Origin: Polaribacter sp. Hel1_85
GTDB lineage: Bacteria; Bacteroidota; Bacteroidia; Flavobacteriales; Flavobacteriaceae
Assembly (NCBI RefSeq): GCF_000766795.1
Contig: NZ_JPDS01000003.1
Location: 248,001-312,000 of the forward strand
Reading direction: 5' to 3'
Length of the DNA: 64,000 bases
In this document: positions 55,709 through 64,000 of the stretch, one piece after another
Position numbering within the stretch: the first letter of the stretch is position 1
Layout of the letters: each line of letters begins with the position of its first letter
Program-made: the position numbers and the translations under genes
The notes under the pieces: generated by a model
Told to the model about the DNA's origin: nothing
Databases searched by the model: none
What the model saw: the letters and a program-made list of their open reading frames with translations, nothing else

Positions 55709-58459
55709 TTATAGTTGATATCTTACTCTTAAACTTACAAATCTTGGTAAAATAAAAGTTTCATTTATAGAGAATAGAACATTACTCGTATTCACTGAAG
55801 CTCTAGAACCTGTGGCTAAAAGATTACTACCCACTAACTCATATTCCCATTTTGCATCTTTATCTTTTCTGTAAGATAAAGTGGCATCCCAAATTTTAAA
55901 AGAATTTGCAACTACTCCGTCTTGTTTTACTTCATTATAAGAAAAATCTGAACGAACTGTTAACGAATTCCATACATAAGCGTCAAAACTTATAGATGGT
56001 GCCTGTGTAACTCCTTTAATATCTGAAGCTCTTGCACTGTTGCTTTGATCTGTTAAACCTAACCTATATTTTAAAGTAACATTGGGTGCTTTTGTAAAGT
56101 TAGTACCTAAACTCGCTGAATAATTTTGTGAATTAAGTGTATTTGTATTTTCTATTGTATTTAAAAATTGATAGGTTTTGCTATAATTATAACTAGCACC
56201 TAAAGAAGCTTTAAACTTCTTAATTGTTTTACCAAGTCTTGCATTTGCACTAAAACTCTCATTATCAAAAGGTGAATTTAATGACGTACTACTAGATACT
56301 ACAGAACCAGGTTCAAAATTTACATTTTTGTTAATTTGATCTATCGTTTTTCTATAATTTACTCTTGCAAATACATTTGTGTAATTAAACATGTTAAAAC
56401 TAAAGTAATTTAAATTCAAATTATGAATATGCGCATTCATTAACTCACTATTTCCATAGTAAAATGAATCGTAACTATTAGCAACTATTCCTCTTGCAAG
56501 TTGATTAACATCTGTAAAATTTACCTCTTGTTTATATGAAAAACGCAAGCTTTCACTCTTTTTAAACTGAGCTATCACAGCAAGTTCTGGAAAGAATTTT
56601 TCAAATTTATCTTCAAATAATTCAGTTTCATATTGCGTATTTTTAACAGCATAAGAATGCAGGGTAAAACCAGGTGTAAAAGTAAAAATACCCGATTTTA
56701 AACGATATCTTAATCCTGTATAAATATCTGAAAATGTATATTCTGTATCATTCGTTGTTTGTGGGTCTGTATTTCCAGGAATTGTAGGTGTAGGATTTAA
56801 AGTATTTTCGTTATCTAAAATCTGAAAAAACTTAGAATCAAAATTCTGCTTACTTTGTATCGTTCCCAAAACCAGATTTAAATTACTCTTATCATTTAAA
56901 ATATTATAGTAATCTAACTTAACATCTAATTGATTTGATTTTACACGTCTATCTTGTTCTAAGTTATAATATTCTAAACTTCTATCTAGACCTAATGTTT
57001 TTGCTGCATTATCAAAACCATCATTATCTGTATCATCATTATTAGTTGGATCATTTTCTAGTGAAGCTACATAAAAAGGATCTTCATCTTGCAACAAATG
57101 TTTCGCTTCTAAAGCAAAAATATTCTTTTCATTTGCTGTATAAAAATAACTTAATTTTTGATTGATTTTATATGGTGTTGCTCTTTCACTCTCACTAATA
57201 TCACTTAAAACTCGTGAGTTTACATCATCTGTTCTATATTCATTTGAGAAACGGCCAATAATATCATAATCTAATTGATTGTTTGCGTCCTTTTTATAGT
57301 TAGTGGTAAACTTAAATAAACCTGTATTACTGGTTTGATCTGTGATACTTTGTGTAAAATCATCAGGAATTGTAGGATCTACATAATCGCTAGTTACATT
57401 GTTTTGTTGTCCATTACTATTACTAGAAAAAATTAAAAAACCACTTAAATCTAATTTAGGATTTGGAGAATAACTAAAATTTAAAGCTGTTAATTTTGTT
57501 TCAATTCTATTTGCATTTCTTGCATTTGCATTTAAAAAACCAATACCAGCACTTCCTAAACTAATATTTGTTCCGTTAGAAGGGCTTTGACTTCTAAAAC
57601 CTCCACTAAAATTTCTAATATCACTTCTATTTAAAACAACTTCACCCATATTATTAATATCTCCAATAACGTTAATTGTGTATTTTGGAGAATAATAAAA
57701 TAATTTTGGTTGTAAAAGATACAAACTTTCGTCTGGGGAATTACCAGAACCAGCAGTGATATCACCAAACCAAAAATTCTTTTTTCCTTCTTTAAGTTTT
57801 ATATTTATAGCAACTCTATCTTCATTATTTTGCACACTTTTAAGTTGACTTACATCTCCGAAATTTTTTAAAATTTCAATTTTATCTACTGCATTAGATG
57901 GTATGTTTTTGGTTGCTAATTTAGTATCTCCGTCAAAGAAGTCTTTACCATCAACCATTATCTTTTCTACAGTTTTACCTTCAACTTCAATTTCTCCTGC
58001 ATCATTAATTTCTACACCAGGTAATTTTTCTAATACATCTTCTAACTTTCTTTCAGAACCATTTTTAAAAGAATCTGCATTGTAAACAATGGTATCTCCC
58101 TTTATGGTAACTGGCATTTTAGAAACAATGTTTATTTCATCTAAGGCATTATCATTAGCTAAAACAACATTTTTAATTATATCTTCTGATTTTGTTTCTA
58201 CAATAAAATCTGCAGATTTCATACCAACATAACTAATTTTAATATTAAAAACAGCGTTTTTATCTAAGTCTAATTTATACCTTCCTTTTGCATCTGTAAA
58301 ACCATAAGAAGCCATTTTTTTTGTTGTTTTATTAATTGCTAAAACATTAGCCATTTCTAAAACTTCTCCTATACTATCTTTAACTGCACCAGTAAGTTTC
58401 ACTTGGGCATTAGAAATCATTGTAACCATAAAAATGGTTAAGAGTAGTATTTTTTTCAT
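55709..58459 (-). CDS. Outer-membrane beta-barrel protein with carboxypeptidase-like domain
   Basis: The 916-residue protein has a signal peptide, a CarboxypepD_reg-like domain (KLTGAVKDSIGEVLEMANVLA, residues 20-105), a plug-like region (GDTIVYNADSFKNGSERKLEDVLEKLPGVEI), and a long barrel ending in FVSLRVRYQL. It belongs to the flavobacterial outer-membrane barrel family related to TonB-dependent receptors. It is the last gene after two GLPGLI genes, a linkage that recurs in flavobacteria. No SusD partner is present. Confidence 0.9.
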   Translation of the reverse strand: MKKILLLTIFMVTMISNAQVKLTGAVKDSIGEVLEMANVLAINKTTKKMASYGFTDAKGRYKLDLDKNAVFNIKISYVGMKSADFIVETKSEDIIKNVVLANDNALDEINIVSKMPVTIKGDTIVYNADSFKNGSERKLEDVLEKLPGVEINDAGEIEVEGKTVEKIMVDGKDFFDGDTKLATKNIPSNAVDKIEILKNFGDVSQLKSVQNNEDRVAINIKLKEGKKNFWFGDITAGSGNSPDESLYLLQPKLFYYSPKYTINVIGDINNMGEVVLNRSDIRNFSGGFRSQSPSNGTNISLGSAGIGFLNANARNANRIETKLTALNFSYSPNPKLDLSGFLIFSSNSNGQQNNVTSDYVDPTIPDDFTQSITDQTSNTGLFKFTTNYKKDANNQLDYDIIGRFSNEYRTDDVNSRVLSDISESERATPYKINQKLSYFYTANEKNIFALEAKHLLQDEDPFYVASLENDPTNNDDTDNDGFDNAAKTLGLDRSLEYYNLEQDRRVKSNQLDVKLDYYNILNDKSNLNLVLGTIQSKQNFDSKFFQILDNENTLNPTPTIPGNTDPQTTNDTEYTFSDIYTGLRYRLKSGIFTFTPGFTLHSYAVKNTQYETELFEDKFEKFFPELAVIAQFKKSESLRFSYKQEVNFTDVNQLARGIVANSYDSFYYGNSELMNAHIHNLNLNYFSFNMFNYTNVFARVNYRKTIDQINKNVNFEPGSVVSSSTSLNSPFDNESFSANARLGKTIKKFKASLGASYNYSKTYQFLNTIENTNTLNSQNYSASLGTNFTKAPNVTLKYRLGLTDQSNSARASDIKGVTQAPSISFDAYVWNSLTVRSDFSYNEVKQDGVVANSFKIWDATLSYRKDKDAKWEYELVGSNLLATGSRASVNTSNVLFSINETFILPRFVSLRVRYQL

Positions 58460-58484
58460 AAGTGTAAATATTTTTTTTTAGGGA

Positions 58485-59363
58485 TTAATGACGTCCTCCT
58501 CCATTACCTCTACCTCTTCTGTTTCTAAACATCTCTCTCATTTCTTCCATCTTCTTTTTAACAGTAATTGTATATTCTTCTCTATTAATTTTCTTTCCTT
58601 TTGTTGGCGCTTTTATTGCTTCTTTTTCTGAAGGATTAATAACAATCTCTGTACATAAAATTGTAGTTCTACCAGAATTGATTTCTAAAATTAACCCAGG
58701 TAATCCCCAATATTCTCCTGGCCCATTACTAACTGGTATTTGTGGTGTATACCAAGCAGTAACAACTATTTGTTTTGGCATTTCAATTTCTTCAGAAACT
58801 TTAATTACTTTAGAAGAATCTTTTTTAACTCCATCTTTTTTATCATCATCTCTTCTTCTTCTCATATTAGCAAAATCTAAAGGATCTACTTCTTTAACCA
58901 GAGTAGCTTTAAAACAAGTATAGTTACCAATTTGTTTGGTTTCACTACCTAGTTCCCATTCTGGGGTTTTCATTTCATCAGAAACTAAAAATTTTTTTCC
59001 AAAAAACTCAGTAGATTCAAGAGCAACTTTATCTTTTGTGTTTTTATATTTAATACCACTTCCTCCCATCATTCCCATAAACCTAGAACCTCCTCCTGCA
59101 GTTGGTGCTGCTAATTTGGCATCTTCCTTATAAATAGATGATATTTTATCGAATGTTAAAATGAATGTTTTTTCTAACATCGATTTCATTCTTTCTGCAA
59201 TTTGTTTTTTTCTTGCTTCGGTCATTTGGGGACCTCCAGGTCTACCAAAGTTATTCATGTCCATTGTTGTTTTAGACATGTAAGTTGCTTTTCCTTGAAA
59301 ATCTTTTTGCGAAAAAACAGTAATAGTTACTAATATTAAAATGAAAGTAAATAGTGGTTTCAT
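58485..59363 (-). CDS. GLPGLI family protein (first copy)
   Basis: The 292-residue secreted protein has a signal peptide, then EFFGKKFLVSDEMKTPEWEL and the signature AWYTPQIPVSNGPGEYWGLPGLILEI, which names the GLPGLI family. It ends in a glycine/arginine-rich tail (MFRNRRGRGNGGG). The family's function is unknown. It lies 25 bases before the barrel gene on the same strand and downstream of a second GLPGLI gene. Confidence 0.92.
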   Translation of the reverse strand: MKPLFTFILILVTITVFSQKDFQGKATYMSKTTMDMNNFGRPGGPQMTEARKKQIAERMKSMLEKTFILTFDKISSIYKEDAKLAAPTAGGGSRFMGMMGGSGIKYKNTKDKVALESTEFFGKKFLVSDEMKTPEWELGSETKQIGNYTCFKATLVKEVDPLDFANMRRRRDDDKKDGVKKDSSKVIKVSEEIEMPKQIVVTAWYTPQIPVSNGPGEYWGLPGLILEINSGRTTILCTEIVINPSEKEAIKAPTKGKKINREEYTITVKKKMEEMREMFRNRRGRGNGGGRH

Positions 59364-59468
59364 ATGTTTTAAGTTTAATTTTTTGAGTAAAAATAAATCT
59401 AATTATATTAGATAAGACTTAAAAAAAACCTAAAAGTTTAATCAACTTTATAAAAAAAAGTATAATAA

Positions 59469-60311
59469 TTAACCACCCATCTTAATGTTTATACCATTGC
59501 CTAAATCAACTCCTTTTCTACTTTTAAACTTCTCCAACATTTCTTCAGTTTTTTCTTTTTGAATTTTAGTAAACTTTTTTTGCGAAACAACTTTTCCTTT
59601 TTTAGGTTCTTGAATAATAATTTTTTCTGAAGGATTTAAAATGATTTCAGTACAAACAATAATTTTTTTTCCATCATTAATTTCTAATATTAATCCTGGC
59701 AAACCTTGATATTTTTTTGGTCCATTACTTATTGGAACTTGGGTGGTGTACCATGCAGTTGTTGTAATAATTTCTTTCTTTTTTTCTTCAACACTTTTTC
59801 CATTCTTTATAGCATGTTGAATACTTTCTACTTCTTTAGAAAACGTAGCTTTGTAACAAGTATAATTTCCAATATTTTTAGTTTCTGATGATAACTCCCA
59901 TTTATGTTCTAGTAATTTATCTTTTACTAAAAAACGTTTTCCTTGAATTTCTGTTTGATTTGCAAACCTATTTTCTTTAATATTTTTATAATAAATATCT
60001 CCGTCTCCAGAACCTCCAAAAGACATTACCATAACTCTACCGCCACCAAGTTGAGGTTTTGGAGCATCTAATTTTACATCTTCCTTGTAAATTGATGTAT
60101 ACTTATCAAACTCAAGAATAAAAGTTTTCTGATTCATTTTTTGAAGTCGTTTCTGCAATTCTTCTTGCATTTTATCAGTCATCCCTTTATCATTATCTCC
60201 AAATTTAAGAGTTGATTTACTACTCGTTTTATAAATTGCTTTTCCTGTAAAATTTTGCACATTTGTTGAAAAAACAAATAAAAATACTAGTGTTGAAATA
60301 ATTGTTTTCAT
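59469..60311 (-). CDS. GLPGLI family protein (second copy)
   Basis: The protein of about 280 residues has a signal peptide starting at MKTIISTLVFLFVFS and the signature AWYTTQVPISNGPKKYQGLPGLILEI. It is paralogous to the next gene downstream, at clear but lower similarity. The frame extends 11 codons further upstream, but the signal peptide sets the ATG at 60311. It is the first gene of the leftward operon facing the histidine kinase promoter. Confidence 0.9.
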   Translation of the reverse strand: MKTIISTLVFLFVFSTNVQNFTGKAIYKTSSKSTLKFGDNDKGMTDKMQEELQKRLQKMNQKTFILEFDKYTSIYKEDVKLDAPKPQLGGGRVMVMSFGGSGDGDIYYKNIKENRFANQTEIQGKRFLVKDKLLEHKWELSSETKNIGNYTCYKATFSKEVESIQHAIKNGKSVEEKKKEIITTTAWYTTQVPISNGPKKYQGLPGLILEINDGKKIIVCTEIILNPSEKIIIQEPKKGKVVSQKKFTKIQKEKTEEMLEKFKSRKGVDLGNGINIKMGG

Positions 60312-60371
60312 AATTTTCTGTGTTTGTTTTTTTAGATAAGACAAATATGCAACCTATATTTACTTTACAAC

Positions 60372-60397
60372 GTTAACTAACGTTAACGAGTGTTAAC
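60372..60397. promoter_or_regulatory. Three 10-bp-spaced GTTAAC repeats, likely response-regulator site
   Basis: GTTAAC occurs at 60372, 60382 and 60392, each within aaCGTTAAC or agTGTTAAC, giving exact 10-bp direct repeats. They lie between divergent operons, about 25-50 bases upstream of the -7 boxes on both sides. OmpR-family dimers bind in tandem at one-helical-turn spacing, and such a regulator is encoded next door. Confidence 0.6.
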
Positions 60398-60423
60398 AAG
60401 GTATTTAAAATAAAAAAAGAAAC

Positions 60424-60431
60424 TACCTTTG
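60424..60431 (+). promoter_or_regulatory. -7 box (TACCTTTG) of the histidine kinase, implying a leaderless message
   Basis: TACCTTTG is an exact TAnnTTTG match ending only 4 bases before the ATG at 60436, so the transcript likely starts at or near the first codon. Confidence 0.5.
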
Positions 60432-60435
60432 GTAT

Positions 60436-62037
60436 ATGAATACACAAAAATACAGATGGATTCTCTATTTAATTGTAACTACAATTATTACTACAATTAC
60501 AGTACAAGCCTATTGGAATTATAAAAATTATAAAGAAAATAAACAAAGAGTTACTAATGAAATTCAATTGAGTTTAGATAATGCTGTAGAAGAGTATTAT
60601 TCTTCTTTAGCTAAAAGTGATTTTCTTACCATCGTAGAAACTAGTGGTAATAATCATAATAAATCATTTGAAAATAGTGAAATAAGTAATATTCTAAACA
60701 AAATAAAAAAGAACGAATCTAGAAATGAAAAACCTAGAATTACTATTAACAATTTAAAATTTACAACCGACGAAAATTTATCTAAAGAAAAAACAGATTC
60801 TATGATGAATTCAGCAAAAAAAATTGTCACAGAAATTAATTCAGGTTTTGATTCACAAAAAAGTAAAAGTACAGATACTATAAAAGTGTTCACACAATTT
60901 ACAGATAAAAAAAATGGTTACACTTTACACAAAAAAGGAAGAAAAACTGCCGTAAAATATTTTAAAGGTAAAAAAGCAGCAGATAGTTTAAAATTTATAA
61001 CAAGTCTAAAACCTATTTTTATTTCTTTTTTAGACCAATCTGTAGAGTATAAAAAAATTGATTCGCTTATAGAAAATCAATTAATTCAAAAAGGAATACA
61101 TATAAAAACAAACTTTCAACATTTAAAAAACGACACTTTATTTCATCAATCAAAAGATTCTTTTTTAGGTAGTAAAACATACTCTTTAAGTTCTAAATCT
61201 ACTTTCTTAAAAGAAAACGAAACCTTTCAATTACTTTACGGCAATACTAATTCTGAAGCTTTAAAAAGAAGTTTTTTTGGTATTTCCCTATCGTTGTTAC
61301 TTTCTTTGGCAGTAATATCTAGTCTGTTTTATTTATTAAAAACAATCAATCAACAAAAAGATTTAGCTGCTATAAAAAACGATCTTATTAGCAATATAAC
61401 TCACGAATTTAAAACACCAATTGCCACAATATCTACAGCTATAGAAGCTATAGAAAACTTTAATGTTTTAGAAGATAAAGAAAAAACTAATAAATATCTT
61501 TCTATGTCTTCTATTCAATTAAAAAAACTGAATCAAATGGTAGAGAAACTATTAGAAACTGCCACTTTAGATAGTGAGCAGTTACTATTAAAAAAAGAAA
61601 CTACAAATATTGTTGAAATTATAGAAAGACTGGTTAACAAACACAAATTATTAGCTAATAATAAAGAGCTATTATTTTCTACAAATACAAAACCAATTTA
61701 TGCTAAATTAGATGTTTTTCATTTCGAAAATGTGATTTCTAACTTAATTGATAACGCTATTAAATATGGTGGAAATAATATAGAAATTAATATTAATTCT
61801 ATTTTAAAATCGATTGAAATTACAATTGCTGATGATGGAAATGGAATTGAGAAACAACAACAAGAAAAAGTTTTTGATAAATTTTACAGAGTTCCAAAAG
61901 GTAATACTCATGATGTAAAAGGTTTTGGAATTGGCTTATATTATTCTAAAAAAATTATTGAAAAACATAAAGGATCTGTAGCTCTTTCATCAGAAAAAAA
62001 CAAAACCATTTTTAAAATAACCATCCCTAATGACTAA
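60436..62037 (+). CDS. Sensor histidine kinase
   Basis: The 533-residue protein has an N-terminal transmembrane helix (about 9-28), a periplasmic region of about 250 residues without a recognised fold, a second helix (about 277-302), and a HisKA-HATPase_c core: NITHEFKTPIATIST (phospho-His about 322), NLIDNAIKYGG (N box), DDGNGI, and GFGIGLYYSKKI. It overlaps the response regulator by 8 bases. It may sense an envelope signal linked to the divergent GLPGLI/barrel genes. Confidence 0.93.
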   Translation: MNTQKYRWILYLIVTTIITTITVQAYWNYKNYKENKQRVTNEIQLSLDNAVEEYYSSLAKSDFLTIVETSGNNHNKSFENSEISNILNKIKKNESRNEKPRITINNLKFTTDENLSKEKTDSMMNSAKKIVTEINSGFDSQKSKSTDTIKVFTQFTDKKNGYTLHKKGRKTAVKYFKGKKAADSLKFITSLKPIFISFLDQSVEYKKIDSLIENQLIQKGIHIKTNFQHLKNDTLFHQSKDSFLGSKTYSLSSKSTFLKENETFQLLYGNTNSEALKRSFFGISLSLLLSLAVISSLFYLLKTINQQKDLAAIKNDLISNITHEFKTPIATISTAIEAIENFNVLEDKEKTNKYLSMSSIQLKKLNQMVEKLLETATLDSEQLLLKKETTNIVEIIERLVNKHKLLANNKELLFSTNTKPIYAKLDVFHFENVISNLIDNAIKYGGNNIEININSILKSIEITIADDGNGIEKQQQEKVFDKFYRVPKGNTHDVKGFGIGLYYSKKIIEKHKGSVALSSEKNKTIFKITIPND

Positions 62038-62707
62038 GGTAAAAATTTTACTTGCAGAAGACGAAGCTAGTTTAGGGATGATCGTTAAAGAGAGTTTAGA
62101 AACAAGAGGTTTTATTGTTTTTCATGCCATAAATGGTGAAGAAGCACTTGATCTATACCAAAAAGTAAATCCTGTTATTTTAGTTTTAGATGTAATGATG
62201 CCTTTAAAAGATGGATTTACTTTGGCAAAAGAAATAAGATTAGAAAATAAAAATATTCCTATTATTTTTCTAACAGCAAAGTCGCAAACAAGTGATGTTT
62301 TAGAAGGTTTTAATCATGGAGGAAATGATTATCTTAAAAAACCTTTTTCTATGGAAGAATTAATTGTTAGAATCAATTCTTTATTAAATAGAATTGAATT
62401 AGCAAGTAATTTAGAAGAAATAATAATTGGCGATTACTTATTTAACTACACTAAACAAACACTTATCTACTTAAAAGAAACAGTACAATTAACGCACAGA
62501 GAAGCTCAACTTTTATTTCATTTACAACAAAAGAAAAACGAAGTTTTAGACAGAACTTTTATTCTAAATAAGCTTTGGGGAAATGATGATTTTTTTAACG
62601 CAAGAAGTATGGATGTTTTTATAAGTAAACTTAGAAAAAAATTAAAAAGCGATTCAAATATTCAAATTATAAATGTGAGAGGATTTGGATATAAATTAAT
62701 CTGTTAA
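62030..62707 (+). CDS. OmpR/PhoB-family response regulator
   Basis: The 225-residue protein has a receiver domain (ILLAEDEASLG, phospho-acceptor Asp54 in LVLDVMMPLKDG, IIFLTAKS, YLKKPFSMEEL) and a winged-helix DNA-binding domain (LTHREAQLLFHLQ, SMDVFISKLRKKL, INVRGFGYKL). It is cognate to the overlapping kinase and probably binds the GTTAAC repeats upstream of the kinase gene. Confidence 0.93.
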   Translation: MTKVKILLAEDEASLGMIVKESLETRGFIVFHAINGEEALDLYQKVNPVILVLDVMMPLKDGFTLAKEIRLENKNIPIIFLTAKSQTSDVLEGFNHGGNDYLKKPFSMEELIVRINSLLNRIELASNLEEIIIGDYLFNYTKQTLIYLKETVQLTHREAQLLFHLQQKKNEVLDRTFILNKLWGNDDFFNARSMDVFISKLRKKLKSDSNIQIINVRGFGYKLIC

Positions 62708-62771
62708 GCCTTTTCTATTTATTATTTTTACTATTTTAGCATCCCTTATAATCTTTTTACAATTAAAAAAT

Positions 62772-63386
62772 ATGCACGTTGCAATTGCAGGAAATATTGG
62801 TGCTGGTAAAACCACACTAACCAAACTATTAGCCAAACATTATAAATGGAAACCTCATTTTGAATCTGTTGATGAAAATCCATATTTAGACGATTTTTAT
62901 ACAGAAATGGAACGTTGGTCATTTAACCTTCAAGTTTATTTTTTAAATAGTAGATTTCGTCAGATACTTGAATTAAGAGAATCTGGTAAAAATATTATTC
63001 AAGACAGAACCATATATGAAGATGCTCATATTTTTGCACCAAACTTACATGCAATGGGTTTAATGACAAATAGAGATTATGGAAATTATAGCTCTTTATT
63101 TGAATTAATGGAGAATTTAGTGACTCCTCCAGATTTATTAATTTACTTACGTGCAGATATTTCTACATTAGTGGGGCAAATTCATAAACGTGGTAGAGAT
63201 TATGAAAACTCTATAAGCATCGATTATTTAAGTAGATTAAATGAACGTTATGAAGCTTGGATAACTACATATACAAAAGGAAAACTGCTAATAATTGATG
63301 TTGACAATTTAGATTTTGTAGACAACCAAGAAGATTTAGGATATATTATAGACAGAATAGACGCTCAAATAAATGGGTTGTTTTAA
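62772..63386 (+). CDS. Deoxynucleoside kinase
   Basis: The 204-residue protein has the P-loop GNIGAGKTTLTK, the substrate-binding DRTIYEDAHIFA (DRS-like motif) and a lid RGRDYENSI. It phosphorylates deoxyadenosine or deoxyguanosine, or other deoxynucleosides, for salvage. Residue specificity cannot be read. It lies 64 bases after the response regulator with its own terminator, and complements the nucleoside transporter elsewhere in the window. Confidence 0.9.
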   Translation: MHVAIAGNIGAGKTTLTKLLAKHYKWKPHFESVDENPYLDDFYTEMERWSFNLQVYFLNSRFRQILELRESGKNIIQDRTIYEDAHIFAPNLHAMGLMTNRDYGNYSSLFELMENLVTPPDLLIYLRADISTLVGQIHKRGRDYENSISIDYLSRLNERYEAWITTYTKGKLLIIDVDNLDFVDNQEDLGYIIDRIDAQINGLF

Positions 63387-63407
63387 AATACAAAAAAAAT
63401 AAAAAGC

Positions 63408-63440
63408 AAAAGAGACTGTTTTCACAGTCTCTTTTTTTTG
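63408..63440 (+). terminator. Terminator of the deoxynucleoside kinase
   Basis: AGAGACTGT (63411-63419) pairs with ACAGTCTCT (63424-63432) around a 4-base loop, followed by TTTTTTT. Confidence 0.85.
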
Positions 63441-63496
63441 TGATATATCACAATGATAGATTGTCCCCCAACACTCTATCAAATCTTAAATACTAT

Positions 63497-63679
63497 TTAT
63501 CTTTTTTTTGAAATTTCTTCACTGATATAAAAATCAGAAAGCGTACCAGGATATTGTATTAGAAATAAATCTGCAATATCAAAAGTACGTCTTATCATAT
63601 TAATGTCATCAAGAATTTTATTCTTAAGAACTTTGGGCACCTCATGATTAGTGAGGATTTTTTTAAAAGAGTTTTTCAT
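63497..63679 (-). CDS. Small hypothetical protein downstream of a sigma factor
   Basis: The 60-residue soluble, charged protein (MKNSFKKILTNHEVPKVLKN) has no clear domain. It starts 5 bases after the stop of the sigma-factor gene, so the two are probably cotranscribed. Small proteins at this position often modulate the adjacent sigma factor, but nothing in the sequence shows it. Confidence 0.55.
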   Translation of the reverse strand: MKNSFKKILTNHEVPKVLKNKILDDINMIRRTFDIADLFLIQYPGTLSDFYISEEISKKR

Positions 63680-63684
63680 AATTA

Positions 63685-64000
63685 TTACAGCTCATCATAA
63701 ATTTTTACAACTTTTGCTTTTGCTCTTTTAACTCTCATTTTAACGGCACTTTCACCAACTTGTAATGCTTCCATAATTTCCTTAATACTCATATCATCTT
63801 GATATTTCATTAATAAAATCATTTTTTCTGCTGGTTCAATTAAAGTTAAAACCTTTGCTAATTTATCCGATTTTAATTCAAATAAAGTAACATCGTCAAT
63901 TTCATCAAAAACATTCTCATCTTTTATTTGATCTGTAACAACAGTAATTTTTTCTTTTTTCTTGTAGGCGTTTCTTTGAACATAGTTTACACAAAAATTA
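63685..64000 (-). CDS. Sigma-70 family RNA polymerase factor (5' end outside window)
   Basis: About 105 codons of the C-terminal part are visible. They hold region 4, with LIEPAEKMILLMKYQDDMSIKEIMEALQVGESAVKMRVKRAKAKV, a helix-turn-helix typical of ECF sigma factors, ending at YDEL. The preceding linker is acidic. The gene continues past the right edge. The type is firm; its regulon is unknown. Confidence 0.88.
   Translation of the reverse strand, partial: NFCVNYVQRNAYKKKEKITVVTDQIKDENVFDEIDDVTLFELKSDKLAKVLTLIEPAEKMILLMKYQDDMSIKEIMEALQVGESAVKMRVKRAKAKVVKIYDEL

Noticed and set aside
60361-60400. Possible CRISPR-like array of GTTAAC words
   Set aside because: The repeats are 6-8 bases with 10-bp spacing, far too short for CRISPR. 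A regulator site explains them better, and no cas genes are present.

Overview
The window is an AT-rich chromosomal segment from a member of the Bacteroidota, almost certainly the Flavobacteriaceae and plausibly a marine Polaribacter/Tenacibaculum-like genus. The evidence is the Bacteroidota -7 promoter box TAnnTTTG ahead of many genes, SusC/SusD and FecR/ECF pairs, GLPGLI proteins, the gliding ATPase GldA, a DnaE with a fused proofreading domain, and many flavobacterial lipoproteins. The genus is an inference.

Region 1 (1-24.2 kb) is mostly core housekeeping. It holds a secreted endonuclease I (cut by the left edge), recX, two lipoproteins, an SDR-type threonine dehydrogenase, a thioredoxin-like protein, a MazG-like pyrophosphohydrolase, a lipoprotein DPP III (M49), tag, folA and thyA, a CNT nucleoside transporter, a bifunctional nuclease, etfBA, pdhB, soluble and membrane pyrophosphatases side by side, pckA and a saccharopine dehydrogenase-like gene.

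Region 2 (24.25-44.61 kb) is an accessory island. It is bounded by a 113-bp direct repeat (one mismatch) of the 3' end of trmN6: an orphan 3' fragment at 24249-24361 and the intact gene at 44614-45336. The orphan fragment abuts the stop codon of the saccharopine dehydrogenase-like gene, so the two genes were probably convergent neighbours before a 20-kb insertion. The left edge carries a decayed ISXO2/IS1595-like transposase. The cargo is an ECF sigma factor, FecR, an STN-domain SusC, SusD, a DUF4465 lipoprotein with a strange low-complexity insert, three tandem DUF4369-TlpA thioredoxin lipoproteins plus two remnants of further copies, an M16 peptidase, DsbD and a cysteine-desulfurase-like PLP enzyme. 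Together these suggest uptake, disulfide reduction and proteolysis of a cysteine-containing peptide or protein, switched on through SusC-FecR-sigma signalling. That function is inferred.

Region 3 (44.6-64 kb) returns to core genes: trmN6, a membrane protein, tRNA-Ser(GGA) overlapping the rimM stop codon, rimM-rpsP, dnaE, a sugar-lactone oxidase with a HAD hydrolase, gldA, and an outer-membrane barrel with two GLPGLI genes. These last genes are divergent from a histidine kinase/response regulator pair, and the shared intergenic region holds three GTTAAC repeats exactly 10 bp apart. A deoxynucleoside kinase follows, then a small protein with a partial sigma factor at the right edge.

Three intergenic copies of one structured element (near 1.1, 14.0 and 47.35 kb) share conserved blocks and compensating stem changes. 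They resemble a flavobacterial non-coding RNA family, probably Flavo-1.
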